A DNA stretch of 64,000 nucleotides, taken from Guadua angustifolia (Eukaryota; Streptophyta; Magnoliopsida; Poales; Poaceae). The stretch covers positions 9,483,890 through 9,547,889 of the forward strand of contig CM070504.1 of the NCBI GenBank assembly GCA_036346375.1. The letters run 5' to 3'. Within the stretch, counting starts at the first letter, position 1. The number at the start of each line of letters is the position of its first letter. Positions 46,071 to 56,872 of this stretch are shown in pieces. The notes beneath the pieces were generated by a model. It was not told the DNA's origin. It did not search any database and was given only the letters and a program-made list of their open reading frames with translations. The position numbers were made by a program, and so were the translations under genes.

Positions 46071-46787
46071 AGCTACAACTATTGTGTCTGAATGTTGTCG
46101 ACTCACGAGTGAACTTTAGCGTAGGTAGAAATAGTATTTACTGTTTCTTCTTTGCTTAGTTCAGATCCTTGACCTAATTTTTGTGTTGACACCACCCGAA
46201 TATTTGCACTGTAATGTGACATGTCCACCTACTTAGCTGCATTCTGAATTAACAATGAGAGAATCACTACGGAATCAGTATATCTGTTTTCCCCTCCACC
46301 TACCAAATTTCAGTCTGCGATCCTATGTAATGATGCTATTAGCTTGTTTCTTGGAAAACAATTGTATTGTTGCCAGTATCGAATGTTAATATGCAAGAAT
46401 TCCCCTCTGCAGAAGTCTGAGTAGAGTCTGAGAATATATTGCACGGTGGACAAAATTGTTGAAGTGCTCAAATTTAATAAATGCAACGCATTTTTTAACC
46501 TGCCATGTTCATACCTAAATAAGGATGAATAGTTTGCTTCATAGAAAGATAAGTTAACCTTTTCTATTCCTTATGAAGAAGGAAGCCAGGCAAAAGACAC
46601 TGCCGTTTCCATCCCTATGCCGGCTTTGTTGGTTACGCACGACCCATGCAAGGGAATGAGGGAAGATTCCTCCTGTCAGCTGCTGCTTATCTCCTGTATG
46701 TTTCGTTGGTCGTGCCCTGATGGCTGGTTCTTGGCTAAGTTAACTACTACTACATGGTAATATGACTCTCTACACATTTTGGAAAGA
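46071..46787. other. Intergenic, no gene recognised
   Basis: AT-rich non-coding sequence with no supported feature. Confidence 0.5.
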
Positions 46788-47045
46788 TACTCCTATGTCC
46801 ACAAAGGTAGGTCGTTTTTGGTTTTTCATGGTCTCCAACGCAAGACTTTGACTATGATTTTGTGTCATAATATATGAGCAAAAAGAAATAAAAATTATTA
46901 TTATGAAAGCATTTTGCAACATAAATCTAATGATACTATTTTCATATACTAAATTCATATACTTTAATATATATTAGTGGTCAAAGTTGTAAAACTTTGA
47001 TTGCACAGATCCCACAACGACCTACATTTGTGGACAGAGGGAGTA
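46788..47045. mobile_element. Stowaway MITE (Tc1/mariner type)
   Basis: The element is 258 bp including TA at each end. The left end TACTCCTATGTCCACAAAGG and right end (inverted) TACTCCCTCTGTCCACAAAT continue as paired GTAGGTCGTT. The CTCCCTCxGT terminus and TA target are Stowaway hallmarks. The interior is AT-rich and non-coding. Confidence 0.9.
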
Positions 47046-47459
47046 ACTTTTAGGTTTGGTTCTCTGCTACTCACTCTTGACTAATTATTGAGGGAAGAGA
47101 TTATATGGGAGGGGCTTATATGCTTCAATGTTTAAAAGTTGCAAAAATATTAAAACATAAATAAAAGGGTGGGTGATGATTATTGACCCTTTCATCTGCT
47201 CCAAGATTTGTATACTTGTATTTGAGAGGATAATGAATAGAAACACTACTCTTTATACGTTGTTTGGTGAAAACGAAAACAAAACCATAAGAAAAATAAC
47301 TCCAAGCAAAACAATATCTACAGCAAGTACCTTTTCTTCTATTTTTAGTGAAACATCATTATCCTTAAAAAATTAAGGACACTTTTTAGGACGCCATGTG
47401 TTATCTTCTTCATCCACCTTTATCTTCCCCCTCCTCTTCACTACACACTTCCCCTACCT

Positions 47460-47810
47460 CCCTTCCTATCTAACACAAAAATTTAAAATTAAAGAATTTT
47501 AACTTTGAAAATTTTGAATAGGAATTTTCAACTAAAAAATTCAACTCGGAAAGTTTGAACTCGAAAAATTTTAAATTGGAAAGTTTCAACTCTAAAAAAT
47601 TTTTAAATAAAAATTCTCAAATTAGAAATTTTCCACTTGAAAATTTCAAATCGAAAAGTTTTAACTCCGAAAACTTTCAATTAAAAAACTTTTTGTTTGA
47701 AATGTTTCAATTAATAAAACTTTTAGTTTGAAAACTTTCAAAGTGGTTAAAAATATTTCTTATTCAAAAACTTTGATTTAATTTTTGAAAAACAAAAGCT
47801 ATTTTAAATT
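47460..47810. repeat. Degenerate GAAAATTTTCAA-type array
   Basis: Successive short units alternate TTGAAAATTT/AAATTTTCAA with drift (for example AACTCGGAAAGTTTGAACTC). It is similar in style to 11500-12120. The flanks at 47370-47460 and 47810-48000 are non-coding. Confidence 0.55.
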
Positions 47811-48257
47811 TGAGGGGAAGGAATAGGAAAGAAAGGGGGGTGAAGGGGATGTCACAATAAAAGAATGTTTGGTGGGGGCGGTATTCTTAAATTAGCAATT
47901 ATGGATATGTTTTACCCAATAAAGAAGGGGCAGGGAGAGGAGGAAATCACTCTCCTTTTTTCACTTCTTTGCCCTCGAAGGAACGGTACGTAACGATGGA
48001 CGGCAGCACTGTAGCAGCAACAGCAAGGAGCTACATTTCTTGATTGCTGGTATAATGCCTTTCCTAAAGCCTGAAAGATTGCCGGCCTGAGGACCGGCTC
48101 AAAATATTTTTTCGCGATTTAGTCTTTTTGTAAATTACGAATAGGTTCTTCGTGATTTTTTGTAAGAGGAAGATTTTTTTCTCTAAATTCGCGTTCGGGT
48201 CCCTCGTGCGCTATTTATGAAAAGAACCTCCTGTTAAATTCAAATCGCAAACAAGCC

Positions 48258-49498
48258 TGTCGGCGTATTCCACCTGACAGGCCCGGAGGATCTGAGCCGG
48301 GTTTGGTTGGGAAGGAGGCGTCTTGGTGGCTAAACCTAGAGGGCGAAAACCCTAGGGACTCCTACGAAGGACTCGGCGTCGATTTAACCGCAGATGACAC
48401 GAAGATTTTTACCCGAGTTCAGCCCCTTTTCCTTCGTAATAAACCTTACTTCTGCTTTCGATTGTTTTAGAGGGTGTGAAGTCGATACAAAGCTCTTGAG
48501 TTACAAGTTTTCTTCTCTCGAATGCCCCGTCCCCCTTTCCCATACACCCGGAGGCCCTTATATAGGCCAGGCTAACGGGAGTAGGTAAAAGGGAGGTCAT
48601 CATGCTGATCCTCATACATTTATTACTCCTTCCCGTGCTGTCCCGTTCCTCCAGCCTCATTAAATGCTTACGCGTGCCCTTGCCCGGTCCGCCGGATGGG
48701 ACCCCTTTGCGACAGGTAGGTGAGAGGCGTCAGAGGAATGGGCTTGTTGCAGAAACCCTTGCAGCTGATAAGCCTGCTATGGCAGGCCTGCCGTTCTGAC
48801 ATGGTACGGTAGTGGAAGGAGCCTTCGAGGCGAAGCCACCGTGCTCCACCTTTTTGCCCTGCGGCGGGACGAGCAGGACGTCCTCGCCCGCCCGATTGCT
48901 AGGCCGCCACGTAGGTGGCGCCCGTGAGCGGCGTGCTTTCGCACCTTTCGCCGGACGCCCGTGGGCCGACGCTGGCCGCGGCCGTGATCACCGCCCGATT
49001 GCCAGCGGCCACGTAGATTGGGCGCCGGCGGCGTGGCGTCGTTTCGCCACCTACCGCCGGACGCCACGTGGGCGACGCTGGCGGCGGCCGTGATCGCTGC
49101 CGATTGCCGTGCCGCCACGTAGATTGGGTCGGGCGGCGGCGTCTTCGCCCACCGCTCGCCGGACGCCACGGTAAGCCTTTGGCCGCGGGCGGTCAGAATC
49201 GCCGCCCGATGGCCAAGCCGCCACGTATATTAGTAGCCGGCGGCGAGCGTGCTTCGCCCCACCCTCGCCGGACGCCACGTGGGCGACGCTGGCCGGCGGG
49301 CGTGATCGCCGCCCGATTGCCGGTGCCGCCACGTAGATTGGGCGCCGGCGAGCAGGCGTGTTTCGCCCCCACTCGCCGGACGCCACGTGGGCCGACGCCT
49401 GGCCGGCGGGCCGTAATCGCCCGCCCGATCGCCAAGCCGCCACGTAGATTGTACTTTTATGCGGTGGAGAGGGTACCCTAGCGTGTACTACGCCGACA
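48258..49498. mobile_element. Solo LTR (Ty3/gypsy-like), 1,241 bp
   Basis: It begins TGTCGGCGTA and ends TACGCCGACA (10-bp inverted termini). An exact 5-bp duplication AAGCC flanks it (48253-48257 and 49499-49503). No internal coding, primer site or polypurine tract remains, as expected after recombination between two LTRs. Its 3' half contains a GC-rich minisatellite. Confidence 0.88.
48890..49450. repeat. GC-rich minisatellite, about 5 copies of 102-111 bp, inside the solo LTR
   Basis: The landmark GCCGCCACGTAGATTG-like sequence recurs with ACGTAG (or ACGTAT) starting at 48909, 49011, 49117, 49223, 49331 and 49442. Each unit also contains CGCCGGACGCCACGTGGGC and GTGATCGCCGCCCGATTGCC variants. 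Confidence 0.9.
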
Positions 49499-50814
49499 AA
49501 GCCCTTTTCTAATTTTTAAGGATAGCGGATTGGTCCAAAAACGTAACATTCAGGTCCTTACTCTTTACGTCTAGGTCCTTTCTCCGTTTTTCTCGGGGAA
49601 AAATGTTTTTGTCACTAGAAATATGTGTGCAACTCTATCTCCCTAGACTTTTTTCCCACCTCGATTTCCCATCTCGATTTAATATTTTTTAAAGCATGTA
49701 TTATTACTCCACGAACGTGTCGGCCTCTGATATTTTTTAAAACATGTATTATTACTCCGTAAACGCGTAGAGTGTTAAGCTCGACAAAAGAAGGTTGTCA
49801 TCTCTAATAATTTTTCGCCCTTTTCCCTCTAGACTTTTTCCCCATCTCAGTTTTCTAGCCCGGTCTCCGATATTTTCCAAATAATTCATCGAAAGAGATA
49901 TTTCTACAGCTCTATCTCTCTACTTTTTTCCCCGTTTCGCTCATTATTTCGACGATTTAAAAAATAAAACGGCGCCGAAAAAAGAAATCATTACGAAAAA
50001 ACGACACGCGCGGCGTGTTACGCCGCGAGTTTCTAATATTTTTTAAAACATGTCCTTTCTTCGTTTTCTCGGAAAAAAAAAGTTTTCGTCGCCAAAAATA
50101 TTTGTGCAGCTCTATCTCTAGACTTTTTTCCCAGCTCGATTTCCCATCTCGATCTCTGATATTTTTTAAACATGTATTATTATTCCGCGAACACGTCGAT
50201 CTCTAATATTTTTTTAAACATGTATTATTACTCCGCGAATGCGTAGAGTGTTAAGCTCGACAAAAGAAGGTTGTCATCTCTAATAATTTTTTACCCTTTT
50301 CCCTCTAGACTTTTTCCCTACTGCGGTTTTTCCAGCTCGGCCTCCAATATTTTCTAAATAATTCATCGAAAGAGATATTTCTACAACTCTATCTCTCTAT
50401 TTTTTCCCTATTTCGACGATTTTAAAAATTAAACGCCACCGAGAAAAAAATAAATTTTTTCTACGGAAAAACGACATCTTGTGGCGTGTTACGTTGCGAG
50501 TTTTTAATATTTTTAAAAACATGTATTATTACTCGTGACAGCGTCTGATGATTAAACTTCGACAAAAAGAAGGTTGACATCTCTAATAATTTTTCACCCT
50601 TTTCCTCTCGGACTTTTGCCTTGCGCGGTTTTCATTTCGGTCTTCAATATTTTTCAAATAGTTCGTCGAAAGAGATATTTCTACAACTCTATCTCTATTT
50701 TTCCCCGTTTCACTCATTATTTTGATGATTTAAAAAAATTAAACGCCGCTGAAAAAACATTTTTCTTTCGAAAAAAAACACACGCGACGTGTTATGTCGC
50801 GGAAAATTTCCTAG

Positions 50815-51595
50815 TATTCTATATTCACATGGAGTTTTGGCCTCTTGTGTGCCCAAATACTTTGATACCGAATCACGAGTTTAGCTAGCACTGGACGTAC
50901 TCCAGCGCCAGGCCAGGGAAAACTAACTCGTATAAGTTAAAACCGCAGCTCCAGCTGAATATGACCCAGATCACATGCTGAGATACGTGGCAAAGGCAAG
51001 GAAAGCTTGTGAGGCTCAACTTCGACTTCGGTATGTACGGCCACAGCGTGTCGCTGGGAACCAGAATCTGGTAGTATTTCTGCTCCACCACATGCATGCA
51101 AGTTCACAAAAGTGTTCGTTTTTTTTAAAATGAAAAAAAAACTCTATATGAACTCTCTAAAGTCTAGACCCCTCCGGCTTTCCAGAGCCGGCTCCTGTGG
51201 GCCTCCAGTTCACATGCAGCGACAGACATATCACAAGTTCACGACGACCATGTCTTGCGTTTCAGTGCCCTAGAAAAAGAAGAAGAAGATCCGTTCAACA
51301 TTTTCCTATAGCAACCCTAGGATTTAGCGAATGTGCGTACATGTATTGATATCGAATGCCTTGCGTGCGTCTGGCAAGTCACAATTGGTAGGCACTGGCT
51401 AAAATATGTGTAGAAGGCAAGTGTGTCTTGTGTGGGCGATCGATCGCCGAGTCTAAATCCCAGCAAGCACTCATTTTCACGCTTCTCTCCCGTGGAAGCG
51501 TGGGTGTGCACAACTAACAAGCAAATGCAACGGATAATCCCACGGTTAATTAGTTGCAGGAGTGTAATTGGTGTTTGTCTTTCTTTGCCTTCGCC
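50815..51595. other. Intergenic upstream of xylanase
   Basis: No gene was recognised. Distal promoter of the GH10 gene. Confidence 0.5.
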
Positions 51596-51602
51596 TATAA
51601 AA
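51596..51602 (+). promoter_or_regulatory. TATA box of the GH10 xylanase gene
   Basis: CTATAAAACG lies about 260 bp upstream of the start codon, in a position consistent with transcription starting near 51630. Prediction from motif and spacing only. Confidence 0.5.
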
Positions 51603-51857
51603 CGGGAGGCCACGCAAAGATCGTTTTGCATGGTGCAAACGTCTAATTAGCTCTCCACATAGCGGATCGGAGCAATACAACGTAGGACAATCCTCTATCT
51701 ACTTATTCTACTGACAAATACATTTCCTGCAGCGTAAAATATACTTGTACTATATATTATCCCAGCTATCGGTTTCTTCGTAGGTTATCAATTACCATTG
51801 CCTAGCTAAAGGTTGCATTTTGATGCTTAATTACTGCAGAGTTGGTTCTGAGAGAGA

Positions 51858-54780
51858 ATGAAGATTGATCTGATGGAGAAGATAGTGTTCTTGTTCGCAT
51901 GGATCACTCTCCTCGAAGGTAACATATAGTACGCTTGGACTAGCTTGTTCATGTCAATTATTATAGTGCTAGCAGTATAGCCAGTAGCGCAGCAACAGCA
52001 AGAGGCTTTCCTGCATCCTTGCAAGAACCTTCACGGAAAAAGTTCAATTAACTGATCGCCACTGCATATACATAGCTGCATTCCCGCAGTTCGTACCTTG
52101 TAATTAACCAAGCTGATTCTTCGTCTGCATGCTTGCAGCAGGTTGCATGGTGAAATCTCTTCCTTACGATTATTCGGCAAGCATCGAGGCAAGTCCCTAG
52201 CTGGCTTCCCTATATATTACTACTCTCTTGCTCAACTCATCTTACGTGTGTATATTGCGCGCGCGTACGTACATCCACAAGGGCCTATAGAAACTTCGCC
52301 GGTGGTGTCCGGAATCCCTACCTAATTTCTAGCAGATCATCGCCATGGGCTCGGATTACCACGAGTCGCATAACACACAATTAATTTTTCCGTCGCACGC
52401 AATGCGTTCCCGCTGCGAGCTAGAATGGGATTTCTTTCTGATTAATTAGTTTGCTCGATCGTACGCATGTAGGTTATATATATAGAGAGAGATAGAGAGA
52501 GAGAGAGTCACATATATCTGCTTTTCAGTACCATGTACAATAAATAATAGCTGTGCGTGTCTGTAGACGTGTAATATAAGCTAGCTCGACAAAAATTCTG
52601 GACAAGTATAGTTAGTTTTTATTTGCCGATCTCGTTGATTAATTAGATCTGTACAGAAATGCAAAGCATCTGTATGTTGCCAAGATCAAAGCAACACGGC
52701 TTCGTGCGTGCCTTCGTTAAGGATGCCCAATATATAGATGAAACTTGTACGAAGTGGCATCGATCTTCCTATTTCCAATCGATTAGTTGATGCAGAAAAT
52801 AACCGCTGACTGATCAGTTACTCAGGTGATCGATTAGACTGCACATTGGGTTGTAACCTCGATTCCTCGAACCATCTGTCAAACTGTGCAATTTACGTGA
52901 CATGGATCGCCGCGAACTGCATCAAACTCACACTGTTACATCGGCTGAATTGTTAATAACATTGTGACGTCCGTGTGCACGATCGATATGCAGTGCTTGC
53001 CGGAGCCGCTTGAGCCTCAGTACGGGGGCGGGATCGTCCGGAACGCCGACTTCAGCGCCGGCCTCCAGGGCTGGTCGGCGTTCGGGTACGGCAGCATCGG
53101 CGAGGGCGCGTCGGCGACGGGCAACAGGTTCGCCGTGGCGACGAACCGGACGCGGCCGTACCAGAGCGTCAGCCAGAAGGTGTACCTGCAGAACGACACG
53201 CACTACACTCTGTCCGGTCCGACCCGGCAACCGATCGACTCCGTCCATTAATCCGTTTGGTTTGTACTGATTTGAAAGACGCTGAAAGCTAGCTCCGGTG
53301 CGCGCGCGTGCAGCGTGGTTGCAGGTGGGCGAAGGGATCGCCGACGTGCGGGTGGTCGTCAAGACAGCCGATGGCTTCGTTCACGCCGGCGGTGTCGTCG
53401 CGAAGACCGGCTGCTGGTCCATGCTCAAGGGCGGGCTCACCGCCGCGTTAGCCGGACGTGCCGAGCTCTACTTCGAGGTAGGAATACACTTCATGAGTTC
53501 ATGGAAACGAGCAATTAATCTTTGCACGAAATTACCAAGTTGATTCCTGCAACACAGAGCAACGCGACGGGTGACATATGGGTGGACAGCGTCTCGCTGA
53601 AGCCCTTCTCCAAGGACGAGTGGACTGCGCACCGCGCCGAGTCGGCCGACAACGCGCGCAAGAAGACGGTGAGGCTTCAGGCGACGGACTCCTCCGGGAA
53701 CCCGCTGCAGGGCGCCGAGGTGTCCGTCGAGACCATCCGCAACGGTTTCCCGCTGGGCGCGGCCATGAGCCGCGAGATCCTGACCAACCCGGCGTATCAG
53801 ACCTGGTTCACCTCCCGCTTCACGGTGACCACCTTCGAGAACGAGATGAAGTGGTACAGCACCGAGCCGGCGCCGGGACGCGAGGACTACTCGGTGCCGG
53901 ACGCCATGCTGGAGCTCGCGGCTCAGCACAACATCGGCGTGCGCGGGCACAACGTGTTCTGGGACGACCCGACCCATCAGCCGCGGTGGGTGCAGTCGCT
54001 CCCTTACCTGCAGCTGCTGTCCGCGGCGTCGAGGAGGATCCGATCCGTGGTGTCTCGCTACGCCGGGAAGCTGATCGCGTGGGACGTGGTGAACGAGAAC
54101 CTGCACTTCTCCTTCTTCGAGCGGCGGTTCGGGTGGGACGCGTCGACGGCGTTCTACGCCGCGACGCGGCAGCTGGACACCGGATCGGCGCTCATGTTCA
54201 TGAACGAGTACAACACACTGGAGCAGCCCGGCGACATGGCGGCGCTGCCGAGCAGGTACATGCAGCGGCTGACCCAGATCACCAGCGCCTACCCGGAGAA
54301 TGACGCCGGCATGGCAATCGGCCTCGAGGGTCACTTTACCGTCCCCAATATTCCCTACATGCGCGCCGCCCTCGATACCCTGGCCCAGGCCGGCGTCCCC
54401 GTCTGGCTGACCGAGGTCGACGTCGCCGCCGGCCCGTCCCAGGCGTACTACCTGGAGGAGGTGCTGCGGGAGGCGTACGCGCACCCGGCGGTGCAGGGGA
54501 TCATCCTGTGGGCGGCGTGGCGGCCTCAGGGGTGCTACGTCATGTGCCTCACCGACAACGACTTCAACAACCTGCCGCAGGGGGAGGTGGTGGACCGGCT
54601 CATCGCCGAGTGGAGGTCAGCGCCGCAGGCCGGCACGACGGACGCGCAGGGCTACTTCCAGGCGGACCTCCCTACGGCGAGCACAAGGTCACCGTCAGCC
54701 ACCCGTCGCTCAACAGCCCGGTCTCGCAGAGCGTCAAGGTCGAGCTGGGCTCAGGGAATCACTACTTCATTCAGGTCTAA
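51858..54780 (+). CDS. GH10 endo-1,4-beta-xylanase with N-terminal CBM22-like module
   Basis: Five exons are seen: 51858-51918, 52142-52188, 52994-53216, 53314-53477 and 53558-54780. Intron 2 has a GC donor (GAG/GCAAGT); the others are GT-AG. A hydrophobic leader (IVFLFAWITLLEG) suggests secretion. VKSLPYDYSASIE, then GGGIVRNADFSAGLQGWSAF, marks the carbohydrate-binding module (about residues 37-175). The GH10 barrel follows, with RGHNVFWDDP, the acid/base Glu in WDVVNEN and the nucleophile Glu in WLTEVDV. It would hydrolyse xylan in the cell wall. Near the end one C seems missing from the C-run at 54670-54672. As read the frame leaves the family and stops at 54827-54829. In the next frame the usual C terminus (GEHKVTVSHPSL ... 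HYFIQV) ends at 54780, giving 572 residues. Confidence 0.93.
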
Positions 54781-54844
54781 GTTGATTTGCTTTGCTAGGC
54801 GTAATGCAAGATTATTTCCAGGGCTTTGAAGAATGGGATTTGAT

Positions 54845-55095
54845 AAACATCAACCGGATGTTTTTTTGTTGAAATCATCCAAATCTAGAATCATTGGATC
54901 ATTGTTGAGATTCAAATGTATCGATTACATCCGATCCTATGATTTGATCCAACGGCCCGGTGAATTTGGATGTTAGATCCAACGGCCCGGACCAATCCTA
55001 TGATTTGATCCAACGGCCCGATGAATTTAGATGTTAAATCCAACGGTCCGGTGAATTTAGATATTAGTTAAGACAAAAACATCCGGATGATACCT
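54845..55095. mobile_element. MITE-like element with CATCCGGATG ends and internal repeats
   Basis: AACATCAACCGGATGTTTTT on the left pairs with ATCATCCGGATGTTTTTGTC (inverted right end). The centre holds three to four degenerate copies of GATCCAACGGCCCGGTGAAT, with the longer unit CCTATGATTTGATCCAACGG repeated at about 54938 and 54989. No target duplication was resolved. Confidence 0.6.
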
Positions 55096-55682
55096 ATACA
55101 CTCCCTTGAAATACCTGTTAAATCACCTCTTGTGTCAGAATTCTGTAAGAAGATCATACTAGCTTAGCCATTCTTGTACCAATTGTACACCTTGAAACAT
55201 AGCAGTGGAAGGCAGCTACAAGTCTACAACACAACGAAAATGTCATTTTTATTCTGCTTTATAAGATTCCCAGAGAAATATTCCACGCTTTAGCTCGTCA
55301 TCCGTTGGCCGCTTTGGCTTCAGGTCGAGATTAGCTGCGGCCACTTGATACTTAATTGTTCTCACTCACGTGCACTTCCTCTTGTTGAGACGGGCGGAAA
55401 GCGGCAAATTATTTCCCCTATATCCTGTAACTCGTGATTCTTTTTCTTTGAGATGATGTCATCTCAACTCGTGATTCCGACTTTATTATTTTTAGTAACC
55501 AAAGGGTTGATGTCACCCGGATGCAAACAAGCAAAATCACGAGTGAAAAACAGACAAAACAAAATGCTAATAATTTCTTACATGATTTCTGTCCCGTGCA
55601 CAGCACACCCAAAGTTCCAAACTGAGTTACTTCACTCGCAACAAAACAAATCCCTGTTGCATTCCGAACACACCTTAAATAA
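55096..55682. other. Intergenic, no gene recognised
   Basis: No supported feature. Confidence 0.5.
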
Positions 55683-56012
55683 TAGGAATAAGTCCATTTT
55701 ATATCCTTCAACTTTTCAAAAGGTTCATTTAACACCTTTAACTATAGAATCAAGTATTTAGCACTCAAACTTACAAAACTAGGTCAATTTTATCCTTAAA
55801 TTATATCTTCATTATCAAAATTCGATGGTGTAGCTGCCAATATAACGAAAATCATGTTGAGTAGGATCCAAATAATCAAAACTATCCTCCAAACTTAGGG
55901 TGTAAATTGGCCCAATTTTGTAACTTTGAGGTATTAAATACTCGGTTTTGTAGTTGAGGGTGTTAAATGAACCTTTTAAAAAGTTGAGAGGTGTAAAATA
56001 AACTTATTCCTA
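55683..56012. mobile_element. MITE with about 54-bp terminal inverted repeats
   Basis: The left end TAGGAATAAGTCCATTTTAT and right end (inverted) TAGGAATAAGTTTATTTTAC stay similar through AACTTTTCAAAAGGTTCATT and AACACC. It is 330 bp and non-coding. Long TIRs suggest a MULE- or hAT-type MITE; the flanking duplication is unclear. Confidence 0.8.
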
Positions 56013-56204
56013 AGTAAAATTAACTCTGCTATTCTATTGAATACATCGCATCACTACAATAAGTTCTGGAGTTAACCTGTCTATATAGAATTTCGTCTCA
56101 ATCAAGATTAATTTCAGCTTGCATAGGCATGCCAGTGTAATTATAACATCCCTAAACCTTACAGATTTCGCCGTATCCCGTGCGTAGCGGCTCGGCTCGG
56201 CTCG

Positions 56205-56872
56205 GCTCAAAAAAAATTCGTGTTTCGTCCCTCCAAATATCCGTAATTACGTATAGGTCCTTTCCGCGGTTTTTTACGAAGAGGACCTTCTAGTCTAGAA
56301 AAATCACGGATCTTTCGTGAGAGGGCCCTAAATAGATACCGAAAAAAAATGTTGTGGCGTTCAGATCATTCTAGTTATTTTTCACGAAAAGGACCTTTCA
56401 ATTTAGCGCAATCGCATATGCACTTATGTCCTTTCAGCCGTTTCTTGCGTTTCCTTCACGATTTAAAAAAAACGACAAAAAACATGAAATTGTTTCCGTG
56501 AAAAAAACATCGCACGGCCGGCTGTCTCGGCTTGTTTTTTCCTTTTCACGTATAGGTCCCTCAAAAAATACATAATTACGTGCACGTCCTTCCGCGGTTT
56601 TTTATGAAGAGGACCTTTTAGTTCGAAAAATCGTAAATCTTTCATGAAAGGACCCTAAATAAATACCGAAAAAATGTAGTGCCGTTTAGATCATTCTGGC
56701 TATTTTTCACGAAAAGGACCTTTCGATTTAGTGCAGTCGCGGATGCGTTTGCATTCTTTCAACCATTTCACGCGTTTCTTCGATGATTAAAAAAAACACC
56801 GACGAAAAAAAACAAAATTGTTTACGAAAAAGATAACGCACGTGGCGTGTTACGCCGTGAAAACTATCCTAG
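56205..56872 (+). mobile_element. Helitron-like element with two internal direct repeats
   Basis: The 3' end shows GGCGT-GTT-ACGCC hairpin sequence (about 56844-56856), then CTAG at 56869-56872 followed by T. The body consists of two similar units of about 330 bp (from about 56212 and 56541), each with CCGCGGTTTTTTA(C/T)GAAGAGGACCT and TTTTTCACGAAAAGGACCTTTCGAT-like blocks. The 5' end is not resolved. No coding sequence. Confidence 0.55.

Larger units (their letters stand above)
48090..50814 (+). mobile_element. Helitron-like element with repeated tails, interrupted by a solo LTR
   Basis: The right end shows hairpin CGCGACGT-GTT-ATGTCGCG (50783-50801) then CTAG (50811-50814) and T, a Helitron 3' signature. 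Two earlier hairpins of the same design, with CTAA or TTAA following, lie at 50009-50036 and about 50480-50506, each ending a similar AT-rich unit. The left part (48090-48257, TTACGAATAGGTTCTTCGTG style) matches the style of the 56.2-kb element. A 1.24-kb solo LTR splits it at 48258. The 5' end is not defined. Confidence 0.5.

Noticed and set aside
48777..49481. Overlapping open frames of 80-137 residues on both strands
   Set aside because: Produced by the GC-rich minisatellite. Frames on both strands simply repeat the unit.
53468..54484. 338-residue minus-strand open frame over the xylanase
   Set aside because: GC-rich shadow of the GH10 exon. The plus strand carries catalytic motifs and splice sites.
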